A stretch of 64,000 nt of DNA from Plectrocnemia conspersa (taxonomy: Eukaryota; Arthropoda; Insecta; Trichoptera; Polycentropodidae), in the NCBI GenBank assembly GCA_009617715.1, contig VTFK01000225.1:1-64000 (forward strand), in the 5' to 3' direction. The notes beneath the pieces were generated by a model that saw nothing but the letters and a program-made list of their open reading frames with translations, was not told the DNA's origin and ran no database searches. Positions 49,801 to 61,670 of the stretch are shown here, piece after piece. A program made the position numbers and the translations under genes. How positions within the stretch are numbered: position 1 is the stretch's first letter; each line of letters opens with the position of its first letter.

Positions 49801-50663
49801 AAAGCTGGCGATTGTCCTTTAAGATAGATAGCTACATACGTATGTATGTTGTTATTATTACTATTTTATTTAAACCGGTTTCAAAGCTTAAATTTGCAAT
49901 AAAATAAATCAATATTATTAATTTATTATATTTATATTTTTGATGTTTTGAAATATTTTTCATCAATCAATTAATTTTATGAATAATATCAAGAAGTGTT
50001 TTATAATGTTATTGAAAAAAAAGAAACAAGTTTGAATATATAAAATAGCTTTACATACTTTAAAGTAATATTTTGCCATTTTAGCAACGGTTATTTAATA
50101 ATACATACATCACTTCATATCATAAGTAACATTTAATACTGAAATGAATATTCGCTTAACAAGGTAACAACGTTTCTTGGAACTAAATTTTGTATTTGAT
50201 TTTAAACAATTCTCAGAACAGCTTAAAAACCACTTTTCGATAAATATAATATAACCGTGAATAAAATATTTCTAAAATATATATTAATCGTTAGCTTATC
50301 ACACGTTTCCAAGTATTTCAAAGAAACCCACTTCCTTCACTAGGCTCCATAGATTTAAACCACGATAAACAGTTGATCTTGGGCAGTCTATCAGAACAGA
50401 GAAGACAGACATTTGGTTTGTTGAAGGCCTTTTAACAAGCTGCCACTGTTATTTGTCCTGCTACTGTCCTTGGCCGGTCGCCCCTTGATGACTTAATTGC
50501 AAATGCTTCAACCCCAAGATAGTTATTTTATTTTAATTCTGTAATGCTTATTTTTCGTTTTCACAATTATTAAATCACTCAAAATAATTCAGCGAGTCTA
50601 TAATCCTCACAACATTTGAAACTTATTTTGCGTTCTTAGAAAAATATTTGACAATCAAGACTT
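49801..50663. other. Mostly AT-rich DNA
   Basis: A GC-richer patch with CCTTGGCCGGTCGCCCCTTG lies near 50460-50500. No gene. Confidence 0.4.
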
Positions 50664-50967
50664 TGTAAAAATGTATTTTTCACACAAAATTTTTTTCATT
50701 AATTATAAGCTCTGCTTAAAAGCTATTAGTGGTAAATAAATTGGTAACTATTTCAGATCTTTGTCAATAATCGCATTTTTATTTTTATTAGCGACTTGAT
50801 AAAGGATTAAGTTTTTGTTAAAATGTATTTTTCACACATAATTTTCTTCATTTATCATGAGCTATGCTTAAAGACGGTTAGTGTTTAGTAAATTGGTAAC
50901 TATTTCTGATCCTTGTCATTTATCACATTTTTATTTTTATTAGCGGCCTGGTAAAGGATAAGCTAGT
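50664..50967 (+). repeat. 152-bp tandem duplication
   Basis: Two adjacent copies (50664-50815, 50816-50967) align at a constant 152-bp offset. Anchors are ATGTATTTTTCACACA (50671, 50823), AAATTGGTAACTATTTC and AAAGGA (50801, 50953). Substitutions are spread throughout, so the duplication is not recent. Confidence 0.85.
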
Positions 50968-52379
50968 TATGCTACTATTTAAAACTCTTTATCAAGTTAA
51001 TATTATTAATAAGTTTAATAAACTTTTTTTAGGTGCAAATGACTACATTTGATTTGGACCCAAAAACGCTGGAATTGCGGTGGGGCAAGTTCGCTCCTAA
51101 TTTTTTACCCCATGGGACGTAGGAAATTTAGAATGTTTAATATATCATGTCACACAATATAATATAATTCAAATTAACTTCTCAAAATCGAGTTATAAAA
51201 TACAATTTACAAAAGTACAAAATTTTACATTAAAAAATCGTTGCTTGTTGTTTTCACGCTAATAGTTTAACTGTTTTTCTACGAAAATATGGTTCATGCA
51301 AACAATAATATATGTACTGTTGTGCTCTACTCTCAGATAGTTACATGGAATATATATTTTGTCAAGCCAAAAATTAATGTTTTAAATAATATACACAACA
51401 ATAGACTTATGATAGCTACCACAAGCGAGTGTGTCTCACGTGTACATCGACTCGAACACATTACTAATATTCATATAGTAGTCATATTCTCCATATTAAA
51501 CCACTGTCAAAGTGTCTCTCGCGCCGAGAAAACGCTGAGTGGAACGCCAAAGGAGTAGATTATTTCTCAGGGGTTGTTAGCAAACCCTCTCTCATCGTTA
51601 TTAAATTTAACGCGAATATTTACACCACCCACGGGAGTACGGGGGCTGTCCCGTGTCGTACGTGACCCTTGCACCGCTGCTACATGGTGACCCAGACGAA
51701 ACACGACACCGACGTAATTAAAATTTACTAATTCGAGATGTGAGAAATTCTTATTATAATCAAAGATTGTCATACATATAAATAGCGGAAGTAGAATCGT
51801 TTTTTAAAATATACTCTTACATTGCTTTATGAATCTTGATAATCTCACTTATAATTTGAATCGTCTATTTGAATGAACTATTCGAAAAGCAAAACAGAAT
51901 TGGACAGAAAATGCGTAATTTTCTATACTTCAACCACTTAACAACTCGACAGATTCCATTTATACTGTCATGTTAATTTGCCTTTAAAATAGTCAAATAA
52001 ATTTAAAAAATTTGCTTTATTTTTTTTTGTGACAACGTAATCGATGTGTTTGTTTGCTTTAAGCGAATAATAATAATGAACGTTGTATGTACTTTTTTTA
52101 TTTGTCGCTCGAAGCGCAGATAACAGGTTTGGGATGTTGTTTTTAAAACTGTCATTAAAAATATGAACGTCTGTATGTTGCACGTAAATTTTATTTATAC
52201 ACATAAAAAATATAGCGCTACTGGCTAAAAATAAAACAAATTTATAAAAAATAAATGAGATGATATAATATAATATGATTTTTTATATTATAATAATTAT
52301 AATATGATAGCGGTAAAAAACTTATTTCAAAGGGATTGTACATTACGAAACTCATAAACATGAACAAAAAATATCATTA
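50968..52379. other. Mixed DNA with faint islands at 51030-51120 and 51400-51780
   Basis: A 78-codon minus frame at 51968-52204 and an 89-codon plus frame at 51289-51558 show no known family. Compositional patches only. Confidence 0.3.
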
Positions 52380-53343
52380 AGTTTATTTTATTATTATTAT
52401 TTTTTTTTTTATTAATTTATTTAGCTTAATAGCTAATCTTTACATAACAAATTTAGTAAACATATATAAAAATATATAAAAAATACATAACAGAAAGAAA
52501 AAATAAAAATATACAATAATAAAGTCTTAATATTATAATTTATTTCTATATGTACGAAGGTGTTTTTTTATTCCATTTATTAAACCCGTTATATTTTTTG
52601 CTGTTTTTTTTATGAGCTTAATTAAAATTTTCTCTATTTTAGTATTATATTTATGTACATCTTTATTTCTTATTAAATACTTATTAAAATATTTTGGTAA
52701 CATATTATTTTGTTCTTTATATATAAATACTAAAAATTCATAAACATGAACATTCAACCAAAATCAATCACTTTTAAGTTTTATTTTTTATTTAAGATTA
52801 TTTTGTAATTTTTACAACATTTGATTTCATATTTAATATTTTGCACAATAATTAAAATGGGGCAATATTATACATTGTAAATTATTTTTTTTGATAAATT
52901 TCTTATTCTAGATAATTAACGTATTTTTTTCTACTAATTTTTTTTAATATGTAATTACAATGTTCTTTAAAATTTAATTTTATATCAACTCCTAAATATT
53001 TTTATATTAAATTTCTAACTAGAGTTATTTATTACTATTTCTGTACTATTAAACATTTTTTTAATTAATAAACATACATTTAGTTTTATTCTCATTTAAT
53101 TTAAGTACATTATTATTTAACCATATTTCTAATATACTTAATTCATTATTTAAATTATTTACAATTTCTTTAAATCACCTATGCAATACATTAATGTGGC
53201 AAATAGATGGATTAACTATATCATTAATATACAAAACTAATAACAATGGTCCCAATTTAGACCCTTGTGGTACTCCATAAGACACTAATTTCTCTTCAGA
53301 ATATACATTATTTATTTTAACTTTTTGTTTTCTTTTATATAAG
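52380..53343 (-). pseudogene. CR1/jockey-like non-LTR retrotransposon 3' part
   Basis: From about 53340 down, the minus strand reads RKQKVKINNVYSEEKL, then GVPQGSKLGPLLLVLYINDI, the reverse-transcriptase palm block. A short deletion then removes the FADDT catalytic box. FKEIVNNLNNELSILEIWLN and KLNENKTKCMFIN follow. After several frameshifts, 52757-52533 is open again with FLVFIYKEQNNMLPKYFNKY, the C-terminal block of such ORF2 proteins. The 3' end fades into a poly(T)-rich plus strand near 52400, as for an A-rich tail. 5'-truncated near 53343. Loss of FADD makes it inactive. Confidence 0.85.
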
Positions 53344-53618
53344 TAAGTTTATTTTATGATTAGATGGATCGTTTGCACTGGGCAGTAAGATAAATAATGC
53401 GCGTCTTCATGTGACGAAATTGACTCTCGATAAAATTAATGTACATTTCTGTAAACATTTTTTTAATATGAAAATACTTTCGACCTTTATTCAAATATCT
53501 GGCACGGATCTACTTTTTTATGCAGCAAAAATACGTTTTTAAAACATTACAATTTATTTGTAAAAATTTAATTTCTACCAAACAAATTCTTTAGCAGTAA
53601 ATATTTTAATAATTTTAA
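53344..53618. other. AT-rich DNA, nothing recognised
   Basis: Sequence just upstream of the truncated retroelement. A short GC-bearing patch lies near 53370-53430. Confidence 0.4.
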
Positions 53619-53718
53619 ATATCAGAATAGTATAAAATGTGGAATATTTAATTCACTAACTGATAAAATATCAGATATTGTATAAAATGTGGAATATTTA
53701 ATTCACTAACTGATAAAA
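53619..53718 (+). repeat. 50-bp tandem duplication
   Basis: TATAAAATGTGGAATATTTA at 53631 recurs at 53681. The two 50-bp units differ at only a few bases, and a few bases of a third follow. Confidence 0.9.
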
Positions 53719-54329
53719 TTTCAGATTACCTTTTACTTATTTATTATTTACCTTCATAATTTACTTGCTGCTTTTACTACTCGTAAAATTTTAAATTATA
53801 TTATAAGAGAAAGAAAGTGCAGAGATTAATAAGGCTTTTAAACTATTTATTTTTTATAAATATTTTACTAATAAAAATTACACTGTAATAGTCCTTAATA
53901 AATTACATGTAATAGTCCTTAATACATATAAAAATCGCGTAAGCAAGAATATATATATTTCGAAAAAAAATTACCGTTTTATTAATTCCATTACTAATCA
54001 ATTAATTCCTGGAGATTTGCTCCTCACTTCAAGAAGATTTAATATATCTATGTTGCTTTGTTTTTAATATAAAAATTATCAATTGTAATTATAATCACTC
54101 AATATTATATAGTAATGAAAGTTAAGTTAATATGGCAACGTTTCGAGCAGAGTACCTTAAAAGCTTCATTTGGCCATATTTTTATATATAGTGAGATAAT
54201 TAATTTTCTCTTTCTAAAGACCTTCTCAACAAAGCACGTATAATATTTCTGACCTCAAACAAGATTAATTTCTATAAAAATATAGTTTTTAAAAAAAAAA
54301 ATTAGCATGACCTACGTAAAATATACATA
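53719..54329. other. AT-rich DNA, nothing recognised
   Basis: TTACATGTAATAGTCCTTAATA-type words repeat near 53895-53925. Otherwise featureless. Confidence 0.45.
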
Positions 54330-54930
54330 AGCAGAAAACCGCGACCTCATCACCCTAAATCGTGGAAGGGCTTTTCGTGGGTCAAATTGAGTTTAGGCCC
54401 TTTGACCTAAATATATTTGAGTTACGACTTTAATTACTCACGGTAGTGCTTCGGGAAGCAGTGGCAGACGTAGATTAGTTTTGTATTTTATTAAAATGTC
54501 CTCCTTTGTGTGTCCTCCTTTGCCTTTGTCGATTGCACCCCTACCTGCGCTCAAATCCTTACGTTGCAATTTTTAGCCCCGAGGAGCGATCAGATCGAAA
54601 TGCACGAGATAAGGTTACGTAAGCTCCCAGCCGGAACTTTCTTCGATACAAAAGCTACCACTTACGTAGTGCCGGCTCCGAGAAGTGGAGCTTTTGCCCG
54701 TCTCTCTATTTTTTTCTTCTTCTGCTCTTTACACTGTTTTTTTCTTTCTTTAGCTGCTCTTGCCTCCGCCGTCCTATTTTGCGTGTCCCCGGAGCTTACG
54801 TGGGAGCTTTTGCTCAAGACACAATTTTCAAAATTGAGAAATTTTAATTCTAAACTCTCGTTTTTCTTACCTATCTCTCTCACTCTTTCATGAAATATCC
54901 GACGCCGAAGACGACGTTGTTCAGAATGGT
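54330..54930. promoter_or_regulatory. Island with clustered GGAGCTT / TTACGT motifs and GAGA tract
   Basis: TTACGT occurs at 54559, 54615 (as TTACGTAA), 54662 and 54796. GGAGCTTACGT is at 54791-54801 and inverted at 54617-54627. GGAGCTTTTGC is at 54687-54697 and 54803-54813. ATCTCTCTCACTCTTT (54873-54888) is the inverse of the GAGA tract seen at 11969 and 21756. TTTGACCTAAA near 54399 is nuclear-receptor-like. Frames on both strands (54510-54893 plus, 54662-54883 minus) have no recognised domain. Candidate enhancer or promoter. Confidence 0.4.
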
Positions 54931-57109
54931 ATTTTTAATATTTTAAAAGTTACTTAGGGCAAAGGCATAGTTGGAGCATTTGAGCATACGTGATTACAAT
55001 GCATATAATATATGCTTATTTTGCCTATTTTTAAATCAAATTTTTATTCTTGATAAATAAAGTTTAGCATTGCTATTCAAATTATTATTATTTAAAAATC
55101 ATCGGTTGTAAAAAAATATCTACAATTATTAAAGATATATAAGATAATTGATCTAAATATGCATTTTTCGTCACATTGTTCTTTTATTGTATTGGTAATT
55201 TTTAATTCGTTTAGTACAAATTGTTCTATATTATAAATAATATGCTGGACTAATTCTTGCATTTTAGTTAAAATTATTAAATGACGTCAAATCCTAATAC
55301 GTATTTTTTTCATAAAATTCTTTTAATATTTGCTTATTTACAAATTCAATTATATTTGCATCTCAATAAACTTTGGAGTCTTATATGAATTTAATACTAT
55401 TTTATTTTAATTTAAACCTAAAATGTCTACTCTATTTTATATAATTAAATTTGCACTTTCTATATTTTTTTATATAACGATTTTTTTTTAATAACTAGAA
55501 ACATAAATAAATCTGCTATCGATGATATTTGCAAATCGCATATCAAAACTATGAATTTTATCAACGAAGCATATTTTAAATAATGGCGGTACATTGCTAA
55601 TTATATTAGATGAAGATGAACGTAGAAAGTAAGAATATTAATTAAAATATATTTTATTAATTAGTAATATAAAATGTTAAAAAATATGCTACATATTAAA
55701 AAGTGCTTAATAACAATATGAAATAAACAATCATTTACAATAAATAATAAAAAAACGTATTTTTTTATTTTAATGTTAACGTGAAAAAGTAAATTTTCAG
55801 TGAAATGTAATGTGGAAATGGCAGATAGCATAAAAAATTAATATATTTTTTGCGGCATTAATATAAATAATAAGTAATAAAGTACAAATCTGTATTTTTA
55901 ATGTAAATACAGCAAATCATAATCAGCAGTTTTTTTTCATATCATTAAAAAATACTGCAAAGATATATTTTTAGAAAAATTTTGCAGTTAATTTAAATAA
56001 AAATTTCTGGTTTTTAGTATTGTGCATTTATTTGTAGTTAATTTAACTTTGTAATACTATAACTAACAATAAGTTTTTATTAACTTTCTGTAACAACATA
56101 GCACAATGTTTATAACGAATATTTTACTTATCAATGAGCAAGTCCTAATCCTAAAAGGGTTTTACACAGCTGTTTGCTTAAATTATTGACACACTTGAGT
56201 ACCATAATTAAAGCTAAATGGCGTATTGTAAAAGATAGGAATTATGGTTTCATAGCTTATTATTTTATATTAAAACAGTTAAATAATACTCGTTATATTA
56301 TATTTTCATAGTTCATATTATTTATAAAATGACCAGAATACTAGTTTAATAATGTGCATTATACGTATATTTAGTAAATATTACTTATTACTGTCTTATC
56401 TTTCTAACAAAATATCATTGTAAAAGTTTTAATTCTAAATTTTACCGATCTTGTATAGCATATGAACAGGTTAATAATGATAAAGAAAGAACATGTAGTA
56501 ATGTAAAAACAATTAAGTCAACACCCTTCATTTTAATTAGATTTTTTCAAATGCCATATTGATCACTGAGTTTCTTAGATTTTGATTTGTAAATGTTAGT
56601 GAATATATGTTCTTTAAAACTAAGTATCCATTACTGACTATCAGGCCATATATATTTAAGTTAAAAGTCTTGGGTTTTAATTCCACTTAAACCTACAAAG
56701 TTTTTAAGATTATATCGTACCTGGGAAACTAAAGATATTGGCTTTTATTTTTTGCTAATTTTAGTGATCACATAGATTCATGTTATATAATTTTCTAATC
56801 TTATTAATAAATATACGGTTAATAATTTAAACTAAGTAATCGCTTTAACGTTAATTAACACATGTTTTCATTAGGTTTAAATATACAAATCTAACATTTC
56901 ATATATGAAAGATTTTAGCAGCATGGTAAATAGGAAGTTGAACTTTACAGAACATCTAATAAAATATCTACCAGATCGCCTAATTAATTTTAACGTATAT
57001 TAGGCGTTTTAAATTGGACCCTGATGGGTGGCACAGCTAGTACATTGTATATAAAAGTTATTCAACTTTTTTTGTCACAAAGGTCCTCGTAAAAAATATA
57101 ATTTAAAAC
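54931..57109. other. AT-rich DNA, nothing recognised
   Basis: Over 2 kb of A/T-rich DNA. Confidence 0.5.
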
Positions 57110-57450
57110 CTCCAGCCAAATCCCTGGCTTGCTGGCAACTAATTCACGAGTTAAATACCGCAAAGAGGCAAATCTTATTTTTAATTTAAACCCGGGGGGA
57201 GTTAGTCGAAAATGATACAATTCCCCGTCGTGACGAGGCCGTCTGTGTGGGGTCTAATCGATTCCGACCCAAATCCATGTTTAATGTTTCTAGGTTTAGG
57301 GCTTTTTTCCCGATTTGATTTCGCTCGGTTTCCCTTAGCGTCTCTCTGTGCTATGTATAGTGTATTTTTTCCCGACGGTCGCCCGAGGCTCATTTGCATT
57401 GTCCCCTCAGGAGAGGCACCGTCTTGTTTGCGGTGGGGATGTGTGTTTAC
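57110..57450. promoter_or_regulatory. GC-richer island with octamer
   Basis: Contains the POU octamer ATTTGCAT (57392-57399), AAACCCGGGGGG near 57188 and TCTAATCGATTCCGA near 57252. Frames are open on both strands over the same stretch, as expected for non-coding GC-rich DNA. Confidence 0.3.
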
Positions 57451-59029
57451 AAAAAATATTTTTAAAATACAATTTGATTCTAAAATAGAGCTAAAATGCG
57501 TTGAGAAAAAAAAGTTTTTTTTTTCAACATAATATAAGTATATGAGCTATATAAATGTGTTTTATATATTAATGTAATTCAGTTGCTAATGGGAAAAAAT
57601 AAAAAGAAAGCACTGGGTCTAAAAGAAAAATACTTTTTTATATATGGACCAATCAAAGCAAAAAAAATAGAGCTCCTAATTCCGGTGTTTCGGAAATCCA
57701 GCTGTTTTTTCAATGCCGACATTGTTTCAATAAAAATATGGTAATTCATCAATATATTTTTTTATACTACAGCAATAAGTTCGTCAAAAATAATATTTTT
57801 CTTTGTAAAACTTTTATTATTTTTTTGTCAACCAAGAATGTCTATATGTTATATTCTTAGAACGAAGAATGCAAACCAAATATTTATTTTGACTTTGATT
57901 TGTCAATTAGTAAATAAACTTTGCTGACCCACTTAGTATAAAAAATAAATTAATGAATAATCATATGTTATGCGTTAAAAATATGAGTTAAAGAATAGAA
58001 CTTGCAAAAAATAATTCTAATATAATCGTAAATTTAAGCAATATAAAAAAACCATGGATTATAAATAGAGTAGTATCAAAACGATTTTTATTAAATGTTT
58101 TGTAAGATTTTAGCAGATTTATAGACACGCTATTAAATGCATACATGACTTAAAAATAATAATATGCTTTTATATTTTGTGGAAAATTAAAGTGGAAATA
58201 TCTTTTATATAATGGCACGAGACTTTGAGTGAAATATAGGTCTAATGTGGTGCAAGCCATAGCAAAAACCGCTAGACAGTAAATGACATTCAAATAATAA
58301 TAACCCTTTCGCTTCTAAGCTTTTCTCAGAATTAATACATCGCTTAATATTTATTAGCTTTATATATACGATTTCATGCCTATGTATTTCTGGGTATTCT
58401 ATCGTTATTAAAATTTCGCAATATGTACCACGTTAAGTATAATTTTATGTGAATATTTTAAATTTGCTAAAAATAATAGGCTATATAATTTTGAATGAAA
58501 AAATAATATTTATTTTACAATTTTATATTATCCTTACGAGTAAAACTTCATTAAAATATGATTTATTATAAATTAAAGATGAGATATTGGTAATAAGATC
58601 ACTGATTTTCAGATTTTCTTAGAACTTTCCCTAAATATAATTTAAATTATCACTCTTGATAAATAACATTAAAATTTATATGTCACAAGCATGTGTCTGG
58701 TTGTTATTTAATTAATATATTATGAAACAATTTTATGTAAGCATGCAAAAAACGTTTTATTAAATTTGTAAATATTATTTCTATTAAATTATTAACTTGT
58801 AAATAAATCTGGGTTGAACTACTATGTAGAATTAATTTCTTGTTGTTGTTGTAAACATAATTTTTGTTAGAACATACATTTAAATATAATTTTTTTTTAA
58901 TTGTGTGAAAAAACGCAGCATTACCAACTAACTAAAACCTAGTCAAAAAATTACAATGCTATTTTTCAAATCATATTTGCAGGCTATTAAGATTAGTATA
59001 AAAGGTTTCATTTTATATTAGTTTTATAG
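57451..59029. other. AT-rich DNA, nothing recognised
   Basis: A small GC-richer patch lies near 57660-57730. No gene. Confidence 0.45.
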
Positions 59030-59240
59030 CTTTACTTGCAATTTATTAAAACTGTTACTCCACACCGAGCAATCATATGTTAAAATGGGTCTGATTATTT
59101 GTTTGTATATTATGATTTTATATATTTTAATATTTATATAGTTTAAAAATGTGTTGGAGTTAATGCTTATATAATAGATTTTTTTTTCTATATTACTGAT
59201 TTGTTCACTTGCAAAAAAAATTGCTTATGTTACGCAACAC
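59030..59240 (-). pseudogene. Non-LTR reverse transcriptase C-terminal relic
   Basis: The minus strand is open for about 50 codons reading INSNTFLNYINIKIYKI then IIYKQIIRPILTYDCSVWSN and NKLQVK. This is the KxxLYKxIIRPxLTYAxPVWSN block of jockey-clade ORF2. It is the best preserved of the two copies of this block here (the other is at 7309-7430). Only this fragment remains. Confidence 0.7.
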
Positions 59241-59977
59241 AGGCTATACATAGTATGTTAGTATATGTCTTATTAATTGTTTGTATGTTTTTTTGCGGTA
59301 GGCGCGCTCTCTAATAAATATTGGTCTAAGGGCCGCAATATCAGAAAGCTCTTTAGAGTAAAGTTACAAACATAAATTTATGCCGTAAGTCTAGGTGTGT
59401 TACTGCCCTATTTACATTGGAAAGGCAGAGGCAAAATTTGTCTGTTTCGTAAATATAATTAAGAGTTCTATTCTGGTATATTTTTATTTTAAACTTAGAA
59501 TTTTTTTTCTTCGTTTCACACTAGAGCCCCTAAAATAAATAATAGATTTCTGAACACAATTACAAACCTAATCATTTAATACATTTTTAATAAAGCTATC
59601 TCATATTCAGGAAAAAAACATTATTATTTACAATTTAACTTTGCCGTTTAATCTTTATACAATTTGGGAACATACAAGTATCAGCAAGTATATTTGCACT
59701 ATTTACAACAGTTTCTACTAAAAGATCGCGAGCTTAGACTTTAAGACAAAAAAAAACACTTTGGCAGCAAAGCAGTATTCAAACTGCAATAGTCAGCTAT
59801 TACCTTATGAAATTTAGGAGTTACAACAAAAACATTCTTTGAAATGTAGAACTATGGCGCAATAATTTATTGGCACCCTAATTAATAGTTAAGCCATCTT
59901 GCAAGGGTCGACGGTAATTTATTTTATTAGGCTCATACTGTAGTTTATTTTATTATGTTTATATAGAAACCACATAT
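59241..59977. other. Mixed DNA upstream of the candidate exon's 3' side
   Basis: A moderately GC-bearing patch lies at 59290-59470. On the minus strand AATAAA sits at 59918-59923, about 55 bp after the stop of the open frame at 59978-60256, with another near 59860. Confidence 0.35.
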
Positions 59978-60256
59978 TTATAGTAATGTAGTGGTCATGG
60001 TGGAGTCAAAATAGTTCTTGCTAGTCAGAGAATCTTTGTTATATTGACGAGTTAAATAACCGTCGGTTGTAATTTGTAGTAATGATTCTGGATGGTCAGC
60101 TACTGTGTCTTTTACTGTGACCTTATGTGTTCTGAATATTCTTCCTTTGCCTACCTCTTTCTTTGTCTGGTTGGTGTGAGTGGAATATGCTATATTGCTG
60201 ATTTGAAATAGCTCTGGTAAAGCGCAGATGAGGATGTTGGTGGGCCAGTTGCATCG
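59978..60256 (-). CDS. Candidate terminal exon or processed pseudogene, product unknown
   Basis: The minus strand stays open for 92 codons from 60256 to a TAA at 59978-59980, with no ATG near the start. It reads KKEVGKGRIFRTHKVTVKD, TVADHPESLLQITTDGYLTR and SLTSKNYFDSTMTTTLL. Residue use is balanced, unlike the A/T-driven frames nearby. A possible splice acceptor (GCGCTTTACCAG) lies inside the open region near 60215. The only earlier acceptor-like site (TTTGCAG, 60271) would run into a stop in this frame. Near the start a second frame also looks protein-like (SDATGPPTSSSALYQSYF), so a frameshift is possible. AATAAA lies about 55 bp after the stop. No domain is recognised. It could be a last exon of a minus-strand gene or a retrocopy. 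Confidence 0.4.
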   Translation of the reverse strand, partial: RCNWPTNILICALPELFQISNIAYSTHTNQTKKEVGKGRIFRTHKVTVKDTVADHPESLLQITTDGYLTRQYNKDSLTSKNYFDSTMTTTLL

Positions 60257-60579
60257 CTATTTGTGTGAAACTGCAAATAGTATTGTGTTCCACTAATTAC
60301 AATCGTCATACTAGAATTTAATTGGAGCTTTGCAAAATAGTGTAAATTCACTAGATTTTAACTCCTATCGAATTCATTTAGAATCGTCAAATCAAATATT
60401 CAAGTAAGATATTATTTATTCACTATAAAATGCTATATGCCTAATTCAATAAATTTATTTCTGAATCTCAAAATAAATTGTTTTAAAAACAATGATAAAA
60501 AATTACAACATAATTTACTAGTCTAGTGCCTGTCAGCTTATAAAGGTAGATATACAATAATAATATGAATCATTAAAAT

Positions 60580-61075
60580 TAAAAAAAAATGGGTTTTTCA
60601 TCCGTGAAATTTCGCGTTGCGCTCTTGCGCGATTATAATGAAAATGTTCGTGAAAATTTAATACGCACATTTTCCAGGGCCGGCGCCGCGTTTCGATACG
60701 CCCGCTGTGTTGCACGGGAGGGAGAGAAAAAAATGAATACGTTATAAGCGTTACGACATCCATAACAAATTGTATTTATGCGAAAACGAAACTTTGCAAC
60801 GTAATTTATTTATTAAATAACACACAGGGTGGGAGTTACGGTGGCGGTGGAAGAGCCGGGGGTCGTCGGTTGTTCATCAAATGAAAAATAATGTGCGTTG
60901 CCCGTATAAAATATTCATGAAATTTCTCGGTCCGTCCACCAGGCGGCAGATCCGGCGCTCGTTAAATGACAGCCAGGGACCGGATCAAGATGAAACGTTT
61001 CGCATACGAGCTAATATCTATGTTGTTAGTATTAATGTAATTATTCCGTGTCTAATGCTGATGGGAGCTGTATGA
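60580..61075. promoter_or_regulatory. GC-richer islands
   Basis: Two adjoining blocks (60580-60760, 60825-61000) with TTGCGCTCTTGCGCG, GGGCCGGCGCCGCG and AATATTCATGAAAT. Short frames on both strands are unrecognised. Candidate regulatory DNA. Confidence 0.3.
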
Positions 61076-61249
61076 GTCTGTATAATTGAAAATTGTCCCA
61101 GTTTGCATATATAGTTATTTATAAGACAAGATTGAATCAATCTGCACATTAATTTTCCTCTCTAGAAAAGATTCATGTCTTATTTTTTTATAAATTGAAA
61201 AACAAATTTAATTATTTAATCGTTTTACCCATATTTTTTTGTAATTGGG

Positions 61250-61670
61250 CGCTTATTTAAAATTCCTCAACTAAGCGTCGCTCATAATAGCAACCCCTTT
61301 TGGGTTATTTTTCTCGACATTTTTGGTACATGTTTGCGGCAATGGCACTGGGGGTACCTACATATGTGTCTAGGTTTTCCTAGATCTGGGTAAGTGGTCG
61401 CGTTTACCTAGCCCAGCCGGTCCCTTATTGAGTGGCTACGTTGGAATGATTCATGGGACGTTTTGCACAGGGGCCGCATTCGTGAAAATGAATATTCCCG
61501 GGGCCGCATCACAGCCCATTGACCGCGTGAGAGACAAACGGACAAAAGTTTACTCTATCTGTCTGCGGAAAAGGGTTGATCGGACCCCGTATAAATCTAT
61601 CATGGAACTTTTGTGCCGGCACAATGCTCTTTATTCCATTAAATGTTTACCTTATCGTAGCCACATTTTA
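61250..61670. promoter_or_regulatory. GC-richer island with palindrome
   Basis: Perfect palindrome TTGTGCCGGCACAA at 61611-61624, GGGGCCGCAT repeated at about 61471 and 61500, and CTAGG/CCTAG words near 61370. The 83-codon plus frame at 61428-61679 is not recognised. Confidence 0.3.

Noticed and set aside
54510..54893. 127-codon plus-strand frame with hydrophobic stretch
   Set aside because: The Phe/Leu/Ser run comes from a CT-rich strand (TTCTTCTTCTGCTC-type), and the minus strand is open too.
61340..61365. AATGGCACTGG resembling the start of miR-263
   Set aside because: No star strand downstream; the rest of the mature sequence differs.
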